In this document: one piece after another, positions 11,701-23,570 of the stretch
Position numbering within the stretch: the first letter of the stretch is position 1
Layout of the letters: each line of letters begins with the position of its first letter
NCBI GenBank assembly: GCA_039654915.1
Contig: CM077594.1
Span: forward strand, 19,281,001 to 19,345,000
Source of the DNA: Aquilaria yunnanensis
Lineage: Eukaryota; Streptophyta; Magnoliopsida; Malvales; Thymelaeaceae
Direction: 5' to 3'
DNA length: 64,000 nt
Notes under the pieces: model-generated
What the model was told of the DNA's origin: nothing
Database searches by the model: none
The model's input: only the letters and a program-made list of their open reading frames with translations
Program-made: the position numbers and the translations under genes

Positions 11701-12180
11701 TGTTGCTGATTGCCATCCCTAGAACCCAAATTCACATCATCCTCAAACCTTGCCCTCCATCCGCCATTATCCTGGCGGTCCTCTGACTCTATCTCCCTTT
11801 TAGACTAAAATTTGATCCCTCAACTCGATTCATGCCTTGACGTCAGTTTTCTCTCTGACACTTTCGACTTTCACCAATATAATTGCGCCTTAGATTTAGG
11901 TTTTACCTTTAACGGACATCTTGATTTCTGTAGTTTCATAGAGAGCTAGGAGGGAGACGTCGCTGAGGGATTTGGTTGCCGGTCTCATACAAGTTGTCAT
12001 TGCTATTAATCGATAACATTACAATGCAAGTCAAATATGCAAAGCAAACAATTCCCATAAAAAATTTAAATGCTAATTCAGCAGGCAGCAACTCATAGTC
12101 AATTCGGTACATGGTTTAGAGCTTAATCTGTGTAAATTTTTCCTATTGAGTCAAAGAATGGTGGTTCACATGGCAGGTCT
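11701..12180. other. Possible interior of the decayed MULE; no gene recognised
   Basis: A locally GC-richer stretch (about 11680-11780) with CTGCCGCTGCTAGCC-like codons could be remains of captured coding sequence, but no protein can be recognised. Confidence 0.3.
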
Positions 12181-12520
12181 CCTCTCTCCCTCTCTCACAT
12201 GCTATTAGCAATAGAAGGTAGCAATATTTGGAGGCCTTTTTTTCCCCCTTTCTCATTTATGTTATTATTTTTCTCTCTCTCACTTGCCTTTTTTCCCTCT
12301 TTCTCTTCATCCCTTTCTCTCTGTCTTTTCTTTTTGTCCATTTCTCCCTTTTTCATTTCTTCTGATCTTCTCTCTTTTCTCTCACCTGCTACTTACCAGA
12401 TGGTATTTGTTTGATGGATTTTTTTTACTTTCTATTTTCTCACGCCATTTTTTCTCTTCTCTTTTCAAATCTTCGTCCTTTTCCCCCTCTTTCTTTTTCT
12501 CTTTTTCTTTTTAATCTTTA
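12180..12520 (+). repeat. CT-rich low-complexity tract
   Basis: Long runs of CTCTCTC, TTTCTC and CCCTTT. Open frames through it (rich in Phe, Ser, Leu and Pro) are a consequence of composition. A purine-rich counterpart lies at 14404-14520, flanking the Harbinger relic between them. Confidence 0.7.
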
Positions 12521-13387
12521 TCAGGTTGGCACACTTTATTTTCTCTCTCCGTCATTTTAAAGGGTCATTCTCTCTCAATTGTCGCATTTCTCCATAATTT
12601 TTGTTTTAAGGGTCATCGGATCTTCCCTCAGTAAAGCTTGCTCCCTTTTATAAGGACTCATCCTCCTATGTCTTTCTCACAACACTATCTCAAGCTCTTT
12701 CTTTGTCGCCAGCCCAACATCAATGAGGAAGATACAAGAGAACCGTCCCACTTACCCTAACATAATCCATCTTCAAGGTCAGTCAACAAAGTTGACAGAT
12801 TTCCACCATGGCTGAAGAGTATGAGCACATAGCTCCCATATATGTTTTCCCCATGTATCATTTGTTCGAACACTTCTGCTAAATTTGCAAATTTTTTACC
12901 ATGTATTAATTTATGTTTGTTTACTATTTTGAAAATTTTAGAATAAACCATTCTTACATAAGATTTGGGATCAAAAGGTTCCGAACATGGAAATCATAGC
13001 CGGCTTGTTTTGACGTCGTACTTATAGCCCATATCGCAACACCTGTGTGATTCACATTCTTGATGGTCGAAATCGCCATTAAATGTCATCATGGGGGTGT
13101 TCACTGCCATTTCACTTTGCTGTTTGTTGTTTAGGAATTAGCTAGTTATTATCTTCTATATCATTAAACACGTCTCTTGGAGTAGTTGTTTCGATTGATT
13201 TTCTTGCACCTTGTTATATGTGTCACAAAATGTAGCAATAACTGAATCGAAATCAGTTTTTGGTTCCTGTATTGATCCGATATAATTGGTGATCGAATGA
13301 TCGGATTGATCCGAAATAATCAATTTCAGTTAGTGAAACCCCTTCATGAAAATACTGGCAAGACCAAATTTCTTACTTGTGGAACAA
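12521..13387. other. No recognised gene; flank of the Harbinger relic
   Basis: Short frames only. The stretch may hold the 3' non-coding part of the PIF/Harbinger element that follows on the minus strand. Confidence 0.3.
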
Positions 13388-14390
13388 CTATACGATCCAG
13401 AGCAGGCATGGGCCACTGAACACCCATACCTTCTTATAAACGGATTTGGGGGGAAATGTGCTCCAAGAATGATTAATAGAATAATCGGTTAACGCTACCA
13501 TTCCGTCATAGCTCACAGTCCTACTACCTGATCTGATATTTACATTCTGTTCCCCGGATCTTTGAGTCACATATCGGCCGTCCAACCTTGACTTCATCTT
13601 CCAAAAAATCACGCAACCCTTGCTGCTATGCTATCACATGTCATAGCCATCATGGGTGTCTGCTCTTGCATCGCAGTTTCATCCAGAACCTTAGATTCTG
13701 GGTTGTTAGGCTCCTGCGTGTAATGTTTGTACTGAGCTTCATGAATTTCTAGTCATACACATCCTTTAAGCATACATAGTTATAAAGCGCAAAACATGCT
13801 ATAACGATCCAAGGCTGCAACTTCCGAGCTAAAACAGTTCATTCACACAAGACTGTCCATTTCATCTTCGCGTGCCCTATGATTCTCTCAACTACAGCTT
13901 GCATAGTGGAATGCAAAATTTGAACTATTCTCTGGCCCTTTCGGGTGCTCTTTCCTTGAAAACAGTTCGATGGTAATTTACACCACAGTATGGGGCAAGA
14001 AAACCTTCCTTGTTTGCCTAACCTGAGTCCACAAAATAATGACCTGCGAAAGACATTTTGTAATAAGTTAGACCATGAACATTTGGAGAAATAAGGCTGA
14101 TTTTTTAAAGAGAAAAAAAAATGTTTACATATCATTTTTTGTAGTTAGGAAACTTGAACCAAGTATATTCTTTACATCTCACAGTACCTGGCTATCATGG
14201 ATGGCTCTCGACGTCCCTGCACAAATGTGGGTGAATCACATGTTAAAGTCACAAGCCACGAACACATTTTGGCTAGTATACCTAGAGCGCCAGTGGTATG
14301 CTTGTTGATCATGAACAGGATATATTCCAAACACATGGGTATCGTTAATGACCTTAATAGTGTTATTAAAGGCATCAAACAAATACCATA
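13388..14390 (-). pseudogene. PIF/Harbinger transposase relic
   Basis: Reading the minus strand from 14390 down, fragments in several frames match the order of a PIF/Harbinger DDE transposase. There is a DTHVFGIYP stretch where the first catalytic Asp region lies, then SQNVFVACDFNM followed by a stop and IHDSQVL near 14190-14260 (second Asp region). VVERIIGHAKMKWTVLCE near 13840-13890 corresponds to the conserved third-acid region, followed by PWIVIACFALYNYVC. A final frame at 13388-13612 contains RSGEQNVNIRSG. Stops and frameshifts are numerous, so the element is dead. Terminal repeats and the 3-bp target duplication were not located. Confidence 0.75.
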
Positions 14391-14403
14391 TGGCTAGTGG
14401 CGG

Positions 14404-14520
14404 GTGAAGGAAAAGAGAGAGAGAATATTAGAAAAAAATGAAAGAAGGAGAAAAGGACAGAAAAGAGAGGGTGAAAAGAAAAAAGAGAAAGAAGGAAACG
14501 AGGTAGGTGAAAGAGATAGA
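14404..14520 (+). repeat. Purine-rich (GA/A) low-complexity tract
   Basis: Runs of AAAAGAGAGAGAG and GAAAGAAGGAG. It forms a compositional mirror of the CT tract at 12180-12520 and might be part of the ends of the Harbinger element, but alignment by eye is not convincing. Confidence 0.5.
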
Positions 14521-16800
14521 TTAAGCTCAATAGGAAAAAAATCCACACTGATTAATCTCCCAAACTACATACCAAACTGGCTCTTAGTTGCTACTTACTG
14601 AATGAGCATTTAAATTTTTCTTTGGAACTGTTTGCTCTGCATACTGACTTGCATTGTATTGTTATCGATTAATAGCATTGACAGTTTATATAACATTGAC
14701 ATCAAATACAACACTTGCAATAAGATAAAAGCTTGACATCTGGCAGTTGTTAAACCCCAGCAACACCCACAATACTTACAGCACCATGACATTAAATCTT
14801 GTAGACCACAGCTTTATCATTTACTTTCAGAATAGCTGTGTGGTAATAAGTGGAGAAGCAACTGAATATATTCAAATCGCTATAGAGCAAACCTTCCAAG
14901 TAAATATTCAAGAGTTAGAGGACATCTTTTTTTTGGTAGAGCAGCGGTAGAATACTACAGACCTACTTGTATTTGAATGGCAGGCCATGATGGTACTTGT
15001 TATTCTTGGAGGTAATAAATCTATCATTTGATCATAATTATTTACATATTAGTCACTATTCATTTGGATTAATGATAAGTTAAAAACACTTACTCAATGT
15101 GTCATTTGTTGATCTGTCTTTTTTATAAAAAGCTAAACATTAATTAACGTATGTTTTTTTATCTATAGGGTAATGGGTTGGTACGCTAATTATCTATTTG
15201 ATAACTTTGCCTTATATATGAAAATCACATGTAGAGAAAAAGGGTATTTAACATCTTCTAAATTTACAAAACTAACAAATGACTGCAATATTTATTTTTC
15301 CGCCCTCAAATGGTCATGCCCTAAACCTAATCCATGGGGTCCAAGCACAACTTGAAAACCCAATTCCAGCAGGTCCACCCTAGTTTCACCTCTCCCCTTC
15401 ACCAGATATTTTACTCTGAGCCCTACAATTTTTGCTTCATGTCAGAGATGATGTTGTCATTCTCTGTCATGTAAACACAAAAACATATCAGCCTAGTTGA
15501 CGGGAAAAACATATCAATATTGATTACCATAGGCCACTTGGTCAAACATGAAGGACAATCCAATCATGTTCTCTACGACCATGTCGAGCATGCATACATA
15601 CTAAAAAGAAGGGCAAGTAGCTTGGCATTTTATCTCTAAATGAACCAAAATGATTCTATTGAAGGAACTCAGATAACGATCCGTACACCCAGTTGCATAA
15701 GACTTTTAGATACAAAAGTGAGCTGTAGAGTAATTAGCTTCTTCTCTTTTTTCTTTTCCAATAAACTTTCTCAAAGAGGGAAACAAAAAAATAGACACAA
15801 AACCTAATAGTTGAGCTTTCCTTGACTTTAAGTTGGTTATCAAAGGATATAAAGTTGATAGTTTCTATTGAATGAAGTACAACCCCTACCTAATGTTTTT
15901 ATCCCGATTTCTTCATTGTTATTCACTTGACTGCTAGTTTCATATTTTCTAAACTTCTTCTTCATTTATTTGTCAAGTATGTTCATTATAGATATGCAGT
16001 GCTTCAATTTTTAAAAAAATCATTTCATAAAATGTTATTTAGTAGAAGGTAGAGCATTTAGTGATGATTATTATGTGTATTGTTTGTTTGATGAGTGTTT
16101 TATGTGAATGTATATGTTGATTAGCATATGTAGGCCAGATTCAAGACAAATAGAAACTGAAGTTTCAAAGGTTGAAGGTTTTCTTCGATGAGCCTTTAAG
16201 ATCTTAGGGTTCTTTTCAAAAAGCCTTAAAGGTTATTAGGTTCCCTTTCAAGGGCCTTAAAAATCATAGGGTTCTCTCCTACGAGCTCTAAAGCAAACCC
16301 ATAACCAGATCCAAGACTATAATAGTTTAACCTAACCTAGCCTTTCAATAACCAAATATTGTCTAACAAAACAAAAAAACAAAAGGGTAAGATTAGATTT
16401 AGTAACAGACAACTAAAAATTCATAGATGTAAGACAAAGAGAGGACAACAAGCAATTTTATGAAATGGCAGCTTTCTTTCTAGAAACCCAAGAGAATAAA
16501 GAACCTCAAAGAAAAGAAAGACTACCAACATAAATAAAACTCACAAAGAGAAAAGGTTAATAGAGACAAAAAGATGAGAAGAATTGTGTAATCTTCATTG
16601 GTATAGTATCAAATGGTGGCACAAAGAACAAGATTTGAATTGAGGCACTTCAAGTTCATCTTTGAATTTCCAAATACAAGGCAAAACCTACATTGCAACC
16701 AAAAACTTACTCTAAAGAGAATCGGCTAGAATTTTACCCAGTGAGCACATCAGAAGCCCTTTGTTATTGCACTAATCTTAAAGTGTTTGGAAGATCCTGC
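14521..16800. other. Intergenic sequence without a recognised gene
   Basis: Only short frames (60-67 codons) with no domain signatures. GGGTTCTC/CCTTAAAAG repeats near 16200-16280 (three variants of a TCTTAGGGTTC-CTTAAAG phrase) are a small local repeat. Confidence 0.35.
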
Positions 16801-16805
16801 AGCAA

Positions 16806-17010
16806 ACTTTGTATTCTCTCAAATTAGAGGGAAATCAAGAAGAAGAGTGAAATGTGAATCTTTTTTTGTTTGCGCTAGTTTGGTTTTAAGCTTACCTCTT
16901 GCCCACCCCTGTTGGTGAGATAACTTCGTATTCTCTCAAATTGGTAGGAAATCAAGAAAAAGAGTGAATCTTTTTTTCTATTTGGGTAAGTGTGGTTTTG
17001 GGCTTACCTC
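16806..17010 (+). repeat. 117-bp tandem duplication
   Basis: GTATTCTCTCAAATT starts at 16811 and again at 16928. The following GGAAATCAAGAA, AGAGTGAA, TCTTTTTTT, GTTTGG/GTGTGG and GCTTACCTCTT blocks are repeated in the same order. There are two copies with moderate divergence. Confidence 0.8.
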
Positions 17011-17584
17011 TTAGCCATGCAATAAGAACTTTTTCAATAATAGGTGAGTTTTCACCGAGATCGTTTAACTTTAGGCAAATGGGGCAAATTAGCCACCTAT
17101 ATTTACACCATAATGCATATCACCTACTATTATTTTTTTCTAGTTAAATCCATCATCCAAGTTTATTTATTAGGAATATTGACCACTAATGTTTGTAACT
17201 AGGACAAATTAACCATTAAGGAAACTAACGGTTGAAATATTCTATAATCTCGTGGAATATTTCATGAAATATGGTGATGATATGAGTTATTGAAATGAAA
17301 AATTACACAATTCATCCTTGAACTATATACCCTTATTCACATTAATCCTTAAACTAAAAAGTAAATCATATGAATTACACCACACTTGACTTAAATCTCA
17401 ACTCTAGTTCAATGTGAAAGCTCAGTTAAACTGCTATGAACTCGCAAAATTTATGAGGAATCCTCCAAACCCGATATCCACTTTGCATAAACTTGGAAAT
17501 CAAAGCAATCCAAGCAAAGAAATTCTTAACCGACATCTATGAAAGCATCTCCAAGGCCCCTTTTTTTTCTGCACCTCTAGCATA

Positions 17585-17709
17585 CCCACAAAACAAAGAA
17601 CAAAATTTCTCACTCTAACTGAATCAAAGGCCACCTGAGCCTTATCAGGCATTCCAGACATGGCATACATGTCAACCAAAAAAGACCTGATAACATTATC
17701 ATCAACAAA
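17585..17709 (-). pseudogene. PPR-like gene fragment inside the MULE-like element
   Basis: The minus strand reads VDDNVIRSFLVDMYAMSGMP followed by DKAQVAFDSV, which has the helix-turn-helix spacing and YA..G...A...F pattern of a pentatricopeptide repeat. PPR proteins bind organellar RNA, but this piece is only about 40 codons with no start or flanking repeats and cannot function. It is most simply explained as captured host sequence. Confidence 0.5.
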
Positions 17710-17719
17710 CAGAAGAAAG

Positions 17720-17896
17720 TCTAGGAGACATGGTCTTATTGGGGCATTTCATAAAACACGTAGAATGCTTGCTAGAGGAGGCTAGATTTGCTGTAGACGT
17801 TGATGAGAGAATTGAATTGAGGGACGCATTAGCTAAGGCAAAGCTTGAAAGATTTGCACTTAAAGTTGATTGGCAAGTAATAGGGTTCTGTTTCTT
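17720..17896 (+). pseudogene. Unidentified acidic, helical coding fragment inside the MULE-like element
   Basis: The plus strand reads LLGHFIKHVECLLEEARFAV and continues with DVDERIELRDALAKAKLERF to a TGA at about 17896. It has a heptad-like pattern of Leu and charged residues typical of a coiled coil. The parent protein is not recognised. The frame on the opposite strand (17702-18055) is a shadow of this one. Its orientation is opposite to the PPR-like fragment, which suggests separate capture events. Confidence 0.4.
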
Positions 17897-18451
17897 GTGA
17901 AACTTTGAAGTTGGTGGAAATAGTGAAAGATCATGCATCATCTTTAATGTTCTTCTATTTTGGACCTTTTCCATAAATTTTTTTTCTCTAAATTGCAAAT
18001 TCATGGCACTGCTTATGAAGTTGGCCAACAGGATAAAGTCGAGAGGCCATTTCATTTCATTTATCTTCCGCCATTACCCCTAGAATAGTGGGGCGGTTTG
18101 AGGATGGGGGAGAAAGGGAACGACGACGGCAATGGTGGAGGTGTGGTGACACTTGAAGGGACAAAGAGGAAAAAGATGAAGAGAATGGTAGAAGAGAGAA
18201 AAAAAAAAGTTTATGAGGGATTTGTAATGCTGGACAAAAGTCTAGAGGCTAAGTGAGGACAAAATGTGTCATGTCATCATCTATATATAGTTACCGTGTC
18301 AACTACATTTATTACATCATTGTCCAAAGAGGCCATTTTTGCCAAAAGATAACATTGATGATGGATTTAACTACAAAAAAAATAACAATGGCTAATCTGC
18401 CAATTTCACAAATATAATTGGCTAATTTGCCCATTTTTGTCGTCAACTTTA

Positions 18452-19500
18452 ATAACATTTGTTTAACTTGGTTTAGATGAGTTGGGAGATTGACTAGTGG
18501 GATCCAAAAATATTTTTCATCAAAATAACATAAATCAGTGAATTATAACCTAACCAATCGTCTTTAGTTAATGTGTACTACTAGGTGTTGAATCTTGGTT
18601 CTTAGTGGTGTCAAAACTTAGTTTTCGGTGTTCTGCTAAGGAACTCATTGGTCGAAAAAATGCCAACAAGACCCTGAACACTTAAGGGCCTAAGCCTTTC
18701 TCCTGTGATCTTTAAGAGGAAGTGCAATAAATGTACCTTTTGTCCCCCCTCTTATAGGAATGAGGGGTATTTATAGGATCCAAGAATTGTATGGCCTCAC
18801 TTGGATCCAGGAATGGATGCCCCATGAAACCTTTGACTTTTTCATTCATTTGACTTGTACGATATTCACCCAGGCTCGAACCGACCCAAGTGGGGAGTCC
18901 ATATGCTTAGTAGTCAACATGTAGGTCTTGCTTCGACCGCTTAGATAAGCCCTACCATTTGTCCCATATGAAAGCCACTTATCACATCATGATGGATGGT
19001 TTTTGACCCTTTTTTGCCATTGAGGAACGTGCACCTATTAATAAACCGCCTACTCTAATTAGAATAGTTATCTATCTGATGGCAAACACTGAGACACATG
19101 GCATCATTAAGGGTAAGGGCAGAGGGGAGGGACCCTTTAATGAATAGGGGCTTTGCTATACCCTTCTGAGAATAGTTATCAAAGGTTCTCCATTTGGTCA
19201 GTCTTAGTCTTTACAATGATTGTCAATTTCTGATCCCACCATCCATCAGTTGTTGTTAGGTATGGATCCTTTACCACCTCATGTGTCTTTTAATTTAAAA
19301 TGGCGTTGTCTATTAACAGTAATAATGATGGGCAAGTCTTCACATCTCTTCCCCTACTGTGCCCCTAAGCCAAGTGTGTCTGATTATGGAAGGTGTCATG
19401 CCATCTACTACGGAGACTCTCTCCATGTCGGGTACACAGGATAGTCCTGGTCCATCCAAAAGTGGAAACATTGCCGATGAGTCATATTAGGTCACCCATG
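18452..19500 (+). mobile_element. Possible LTR/leader of a gypsy-type element (low confidence)
   Basis: TGTTGAATCTTGG at about 18587 starts a stretch with a TATA-like GGTATTTATAGG near 18767 and an AATAAA at about 18728, upstream of the gag-like relic on the same strand. This fits the 5' LTR of that element, but no second copy is in the window to prove it. Confidence 0.3.
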
Positions 19501-19549
19501 AGGTTGCTTCAAGGAACCATGCAAGGGGAAAAGGCTCAAGACTTCTTCA

Positions 19550-21442
19550 GGCTAAACCTGTTGGCCCTGTAACTACTACGAACTTGCTCACCAACATCGA
19601 GCTTGCTAGTCTCCATCAATCCAGGGTCGTGGCGGTGGACCAATAGTTGAGGCCTTCAGTTCCCGAGGAGAGGATTATCTCAGCTGGCAATGAGTACAAG
19701 GCAAAGGTCTATGGGACCATTTTCAGGTTGGCATGCATATCCCTTTGCCTTTCTTTAAGAGGTCACTCCTAAGGTATTACGAGGTTGCCTCAGGCAACTT
19801 ACACTGAACACTTGAAGGTAGGTGGTTAGGTTTCTTATGCTGTGTGATAAGTTAGGCTTTGAGCCTTATGTGAAGCCTTTCAAGAGTTTGCTTTTAGTTA
19901 AGGTGGATTGTCAAAGTTGGTTATATTTCACTGCTCAGGTAGAAAGTAAGTTTATAGACAACAAGCCTTCATCTTTTCATTTTTCATAAAAATCACATGT
20001 TATTTGCCAAGTGTCGAGGAGGGTCATACTGGGGACTATCGATGATCTAGGCGACCTTATTCTAATATTCTCAAATGAGGGCGAACTAGCTCAACAATCC
20101 GAAGACCTCGGATTTATCCTAAGTGTGGCAGGCTAGAAGGCTCCTTATCACAACTCATGGGAAGGAAAACTGCTGGACTTGAGAAACCTATTGGCTCCCG
20201 CTTGTGTGTTAACACTTAAATTTAAGCTGAAGCAAAGGGTATAAAATGCTCTCATCCTTAGTCATCATCTACCTAACTAACTAATGACTTATGTTTTCTG
20301 TAAGAATTGCTATCATAAAAGAATAAAGAGCAACTGAAACCGCCATCATGCAATGCAGGTAGCAAGCTTGGGTGGCTAAGGTAAAAAGGAAAAGGAAGGA
20401 GGAAGCTGAGCATGAAAAGGAAGCCCTAAATGTTTCCTCCGGCTGCCTACTCGTCTTCTGGTAATGTTTCAAAATCAGGTACGACACCTAAATTGGCGTA
20501 TGTGTCATCGGAGGGAGCTCAATGAGTTGATCTCTACATCATCATCCGTCCCCTGCCTTCTAATCATGTATTTCATCCTTCCGATAAGCCCACCTCATAC
20601 GCCATATTGGTGTGAAACTTCATCCATCATGCTTTATGAGAGCTTTAAGTCGGCCTAACCAAGTCAACTATCTATCATCCGGCTTCATTGGTCAATAGAG
20701 GTTGTTCAGGGGTAAAAAATCTCAAGCTAAGGGAGACAATCCTGAAAAAGGCTGTGCTTCCTGAAGATTAAAGGGCTATACACTAGTTCAGAGCTTGGCT
20801 TGAGCTTGCTTTATCAGATTTCCCTCATTTCCTTATCTCGTGCATCATATCATGATCTTAACTGAATTTCTCTTTCACTCTGTCTTAAACTACTTAATCA
20901 ATGGTACAACTCTAATGAGGAGTCTACAGTTGAGCTCTTCATGGCAAAAGAGAGTGCTAAGGCCTTGATTAAGAAGCTTACCTAGCAGTTATTGTAGCAT
21001 GATTCTTAGGTCAATGGTCTTCAAGGTGAAGATGCCTGCATTTAGGACAAGTTGACACAAGCAAATAAGGATGCTTAGGAGTGGTGGGGGGGATGTGGAG
21101 AGGCTAAAGGGGTTGGAGGCCTTTATGACCGAAGAGTGACACAAAACCGTGGAAAAGTACAAGGCCAGTGTCGAGTTCTAGGCTGAGAAGACATCATTTG
21201 CTGTTGAGAAGTACATAAATGTGATTGGTGATCCTCCAATTTCTAATTCCTAAATTAGATATCGACCCTCTCCAACTCATGCCTGATATTGAGGCAGTCA
21301 ATATGAGCAATGCTCTTGCACAGGTCCCCTATGGCATGGCTTTGTTTAGCGAGGAGTATGCGCTGACTCTTTCATATAGTGCTCATCAGGTTCGTGATTC
21401 TGAGGCGGAGGATCTCAGAGGGTCTAACACAGATGAGCCTTG
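19550..21442 (+). pseudogene. Gag-like 'putative gypsy type transposon' protein relic
   Basis: In broken frames the plus strand reads HIPLPFFKRSLLRYYEVASG near 19735, then a TLEGRWLGFL-like and a QVESKFIDNKPSSF-like stretch. This is the conserved core of plant proteins annotated as putative gypsy-type transposon (Transposase_28). A final open stretch, 21225-21442, ends DSEAEDLRGSNTDEP. Many stops and frameshifts separate the blocks. The family assignment is from memory of the family pattern. The relic lies on the strand opposite to the integrase relic that follows. Confidence 0.5.
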
Positions 21443-21879
21443 AGCTTGATATGTTATGGCTTTTAAAATTTAGTTTGGTTATGAACTTTTGTTTCCTACT
21501 TTTCCTTCGTTTTAGGGTTTGTTTCTTGTTGTTTGTTTCTTCCTAGGATTATGTTTGTGTACTATGTACATAATATATGTTTTAAGGTGCTCATCTATGC
21601 ATGTAAATGGATTATCTATCGCCATATTTAATGTTGGCTCTTTGCCACCACAAAATGATTTTCTTTTCAAAATATCATTAGACGATCTTTGTTCAACCTT
21701 CTTATTTAAGGTTGGCTATATGTCACCACCAAGTGATTTGCTTTATTCAAAATATCTTTTAAAATAATCTATGCTCCAGGTGTTTTCTAAATGTTGTCTT
21801 CTAGCTATGCTCCGCATGCAATTACCCACATCACCTTCTATAGACCTTCCCATGTTGGTGCGCACTTTCTGCTAACTCA

Positions 21880-22510
21880 GTGTTTTTGAGTCACCTTAGT
21901 TTTATTGAGAACTAGGGCTTTGACCATCAATTTTCTCGATCTGGCCCTATAATCGTAGTACCTCTTAGTCATTTCTTATTATATGCGATTTCATTGCCTA
22001 GCAGAGTCTCTTAGTTCCTTAAGAAGCATGAGATTAATGTAATGCTTCTCATCATTATTGTCTTCATCAAAGTAGGCTAGTCAAGGTGAAGAGAGGCTAA
22101 TCTTGATTGGGATCATGGTGTTTGACCCGTAAACAAGCGTGAAGGGGGCCTTTCCAGTACTTCCTTAGAAATGGTTCTAAGTCTCCATAGGATCTCAAGT
22201 AGTAAGTTAACCCAAGCACCTTTTGCCTTACCAAGTTTTTTATTTTGGCTCTGCTTTATAAGTTTATTTACTAGCTCGATGAGTCTATTAGACTAAGCAT
22301 GAGTGAGCGAGCTTGTGTAGTGTTGGACATGTAGCCCACAAATGAATTTTGTAAATTAGGACCCTATAAACTAAGGCTCGTTGTCATCGATGACCTATCT
22401 TGACCCTAAAAACTGAGGCTCGTTGTCATCAATGATCTATCTTGATATACCAAACCAATAAATGATGTCTTTCAAGATGAAATCAGTTACTTGTTTTTCC
22501 CATATCTGAG
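21880..22510 (-). pseudogene. Ty3/gypsy integrase relic
   Basis: The minus strand, starting near 22495, reads KQVTDFILKDIIYWFGIS and then IIDDNEPQF, the region around the second catalytic Asp of gypsy integrases. It continues with SNRLIELVNKLIKQSQNKKL, GAWVNLLLEILWRLRT and SKEVLERPPSRL, in the order expected of the integrase core and C-terminus. Numerous stops are present. A 42-bp tandem duplication lies inside the catalytic region (see 22374-22457). Confidence 0.75.
22374..22457 (-). repeat. 42-bp in-frame tandem duplication within the integrase relic
   Basis: AGGCTCGTTGTCATC starts at 22374 and again at 22416, with GATCTATCTTGA / GACCTATCTTGA following each. The unit is 42 bp, so the IDDNEP stretch is repeated in the same frame. 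It is a local duplication in an already dead gene or shortly before its death. Confidence 0.8.
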
Positions 22511-23155
22511 ATAGGGCCTTGGCTTCAACCTAATAAGAATCTGCATGAACACACAACTTCTTCCAGATCTCTACTGGACCTGTGACAAGAAGGTCTGCTT
22601 AAGAGCTTAAGGAGGCCTTCCATGGGCACATTGTATGACTCTTTAAGCCATTGGAAGCCTATGATGTAACCAACACCTAGGACTCAAGCCTTCTAGAGCA
22701 TGGATCAATACACCAGAAGCCCAAGACCAAGCATGAAGAGGGAGGACCAGGCACAGCTATAAACCCCTGAAAAGACATGTAAGACCCTCTAAGGGAAATT
22801 TAGCATAAGACTAATTAATTGCAGTTTCTTTCAGTCTTTTTAAGTATATTTTGAACATCTAATGCCTTAAAGCATGTAAGCTCATCCATATTGTGGAAAT
22901 GGCACGTGAGAGGCTAGGGAGGGCATGTTACCGAGTCCTAATAGGATGTTTAGGGTTTGGTTGCCTTAGTCTAACTATGTTTAGTGTTCTCTTCTATATT
23001 TTGGCCATTCTAACCTTATTTAGGGCCATCTAAACCTTTGTATTATTTACAATTCATATAATGTTGATTTCATGCTAGTAAAGCAACTTTCTTGAGTTCT
23101 ACGTGACTTAGCTTGGCTCTCAAGGAACTTTGTGATCTTTGTTTGCCAATCCAAA
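22511..23155. other. Interruption between the gypsy integrase and RNase H relics
   Basis: About 0.6 kb that does not read as polyprotein. TGTAAGACCCTCT near 22779 could be an LTR start, but no matching end or target duplication was found. Confidence 0.3.
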
Positions 23156-23159
23156 CCAT

Positions 23160-23570
23160 CCATCTGAAAGGTGCCTCATATGGAGCTTGTAGTATCTTTA
23201 GTGTGTTTCTTTTATGGTGCTTGCATCACAACCTATTTGGTAAAATACACAATTGCCATTACTTCTTATTTTCTCTATCCTAAGGCTCGAGGGATTCATC
23301 CAAAGATGTTGGTTGCCCATTTGGCAAAGAGCCACATAGATGGTATTAGGGTCAGGTATTTGGATGGTGCATGCGGAATATAAGCCTCATATTTGGCTTG
23401 ATTATTGGTCACTCCAAATCCAAGGTGGATTAGGGGGCTATCTAGTTCTATTCCAGGTCACTCAGCAAAACTCCAACACCCGCACCTATCCCATTGGCTG
23501 AACTGTCAACATGGGCCATCCACTTGTGTTAGGGAACCTGCCCCCTAAATGGGGTAAACCCAAGAAGTCT
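23160..23570 (-). pseudogene. Ty3/gypsy RNase H relic
   Basis: The minus strand at about 23450-23530 reads KWMAHVDSSANGIGAGVGVL, followed by LSDLE. This is the first catalytic Asp segment (hVDGSs...GAGvvL) of the gypsy RNase H domain. The remaining domain, toward 23160, is recognisable only in pieces and has stops. Together with the integrase relic it is the remnant of one gypsy pol on the minus strand. Confidence 0.65.

Larger units (their letters stand above)
17074..18442. mobile_element. MULE-like element with captured gene fragments (1,369 bp)
   Basis: The ends are inverted repeats of about 90 bp. GGGCAAATTAGCCA near 17081 is matched on the other strand by GGGCAAATTAGCCA near 18431, and TAGTTAAATCCATCATC is shared further in. 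A 9-bp target duplication with one mismatch flanks the ends (TTAACTTTA at 17065-17073, TCAACTTTA at 18443-18451). Size, long inverted repeats and a 9-bp duplication fit Mutator-like elements. Instead of a transposase, the interior holds fragments that read like host genes on both strands. Confidence 0.7.

Noticed and set aside
12199..12514. Overlapping Phe/Ser/Leu-rich frames that look like membrane segments.
   Set aside because: They are a consequence of the CT-rich low-complexity tract.
12180..14520. The CT tract and the GA tract as terminal inverted repeats of the Harbinger relic.
   Set aside because: Agreement is only compositional, and no specific end sequence or 3-bp target duplication could be placed.
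22511..23155. A solo LTR between the gypsy integrase and RNase H relics.
   Set aside because: TGTAAGACCC looks like an LTR start, but no matching end and no target duplication could be found.
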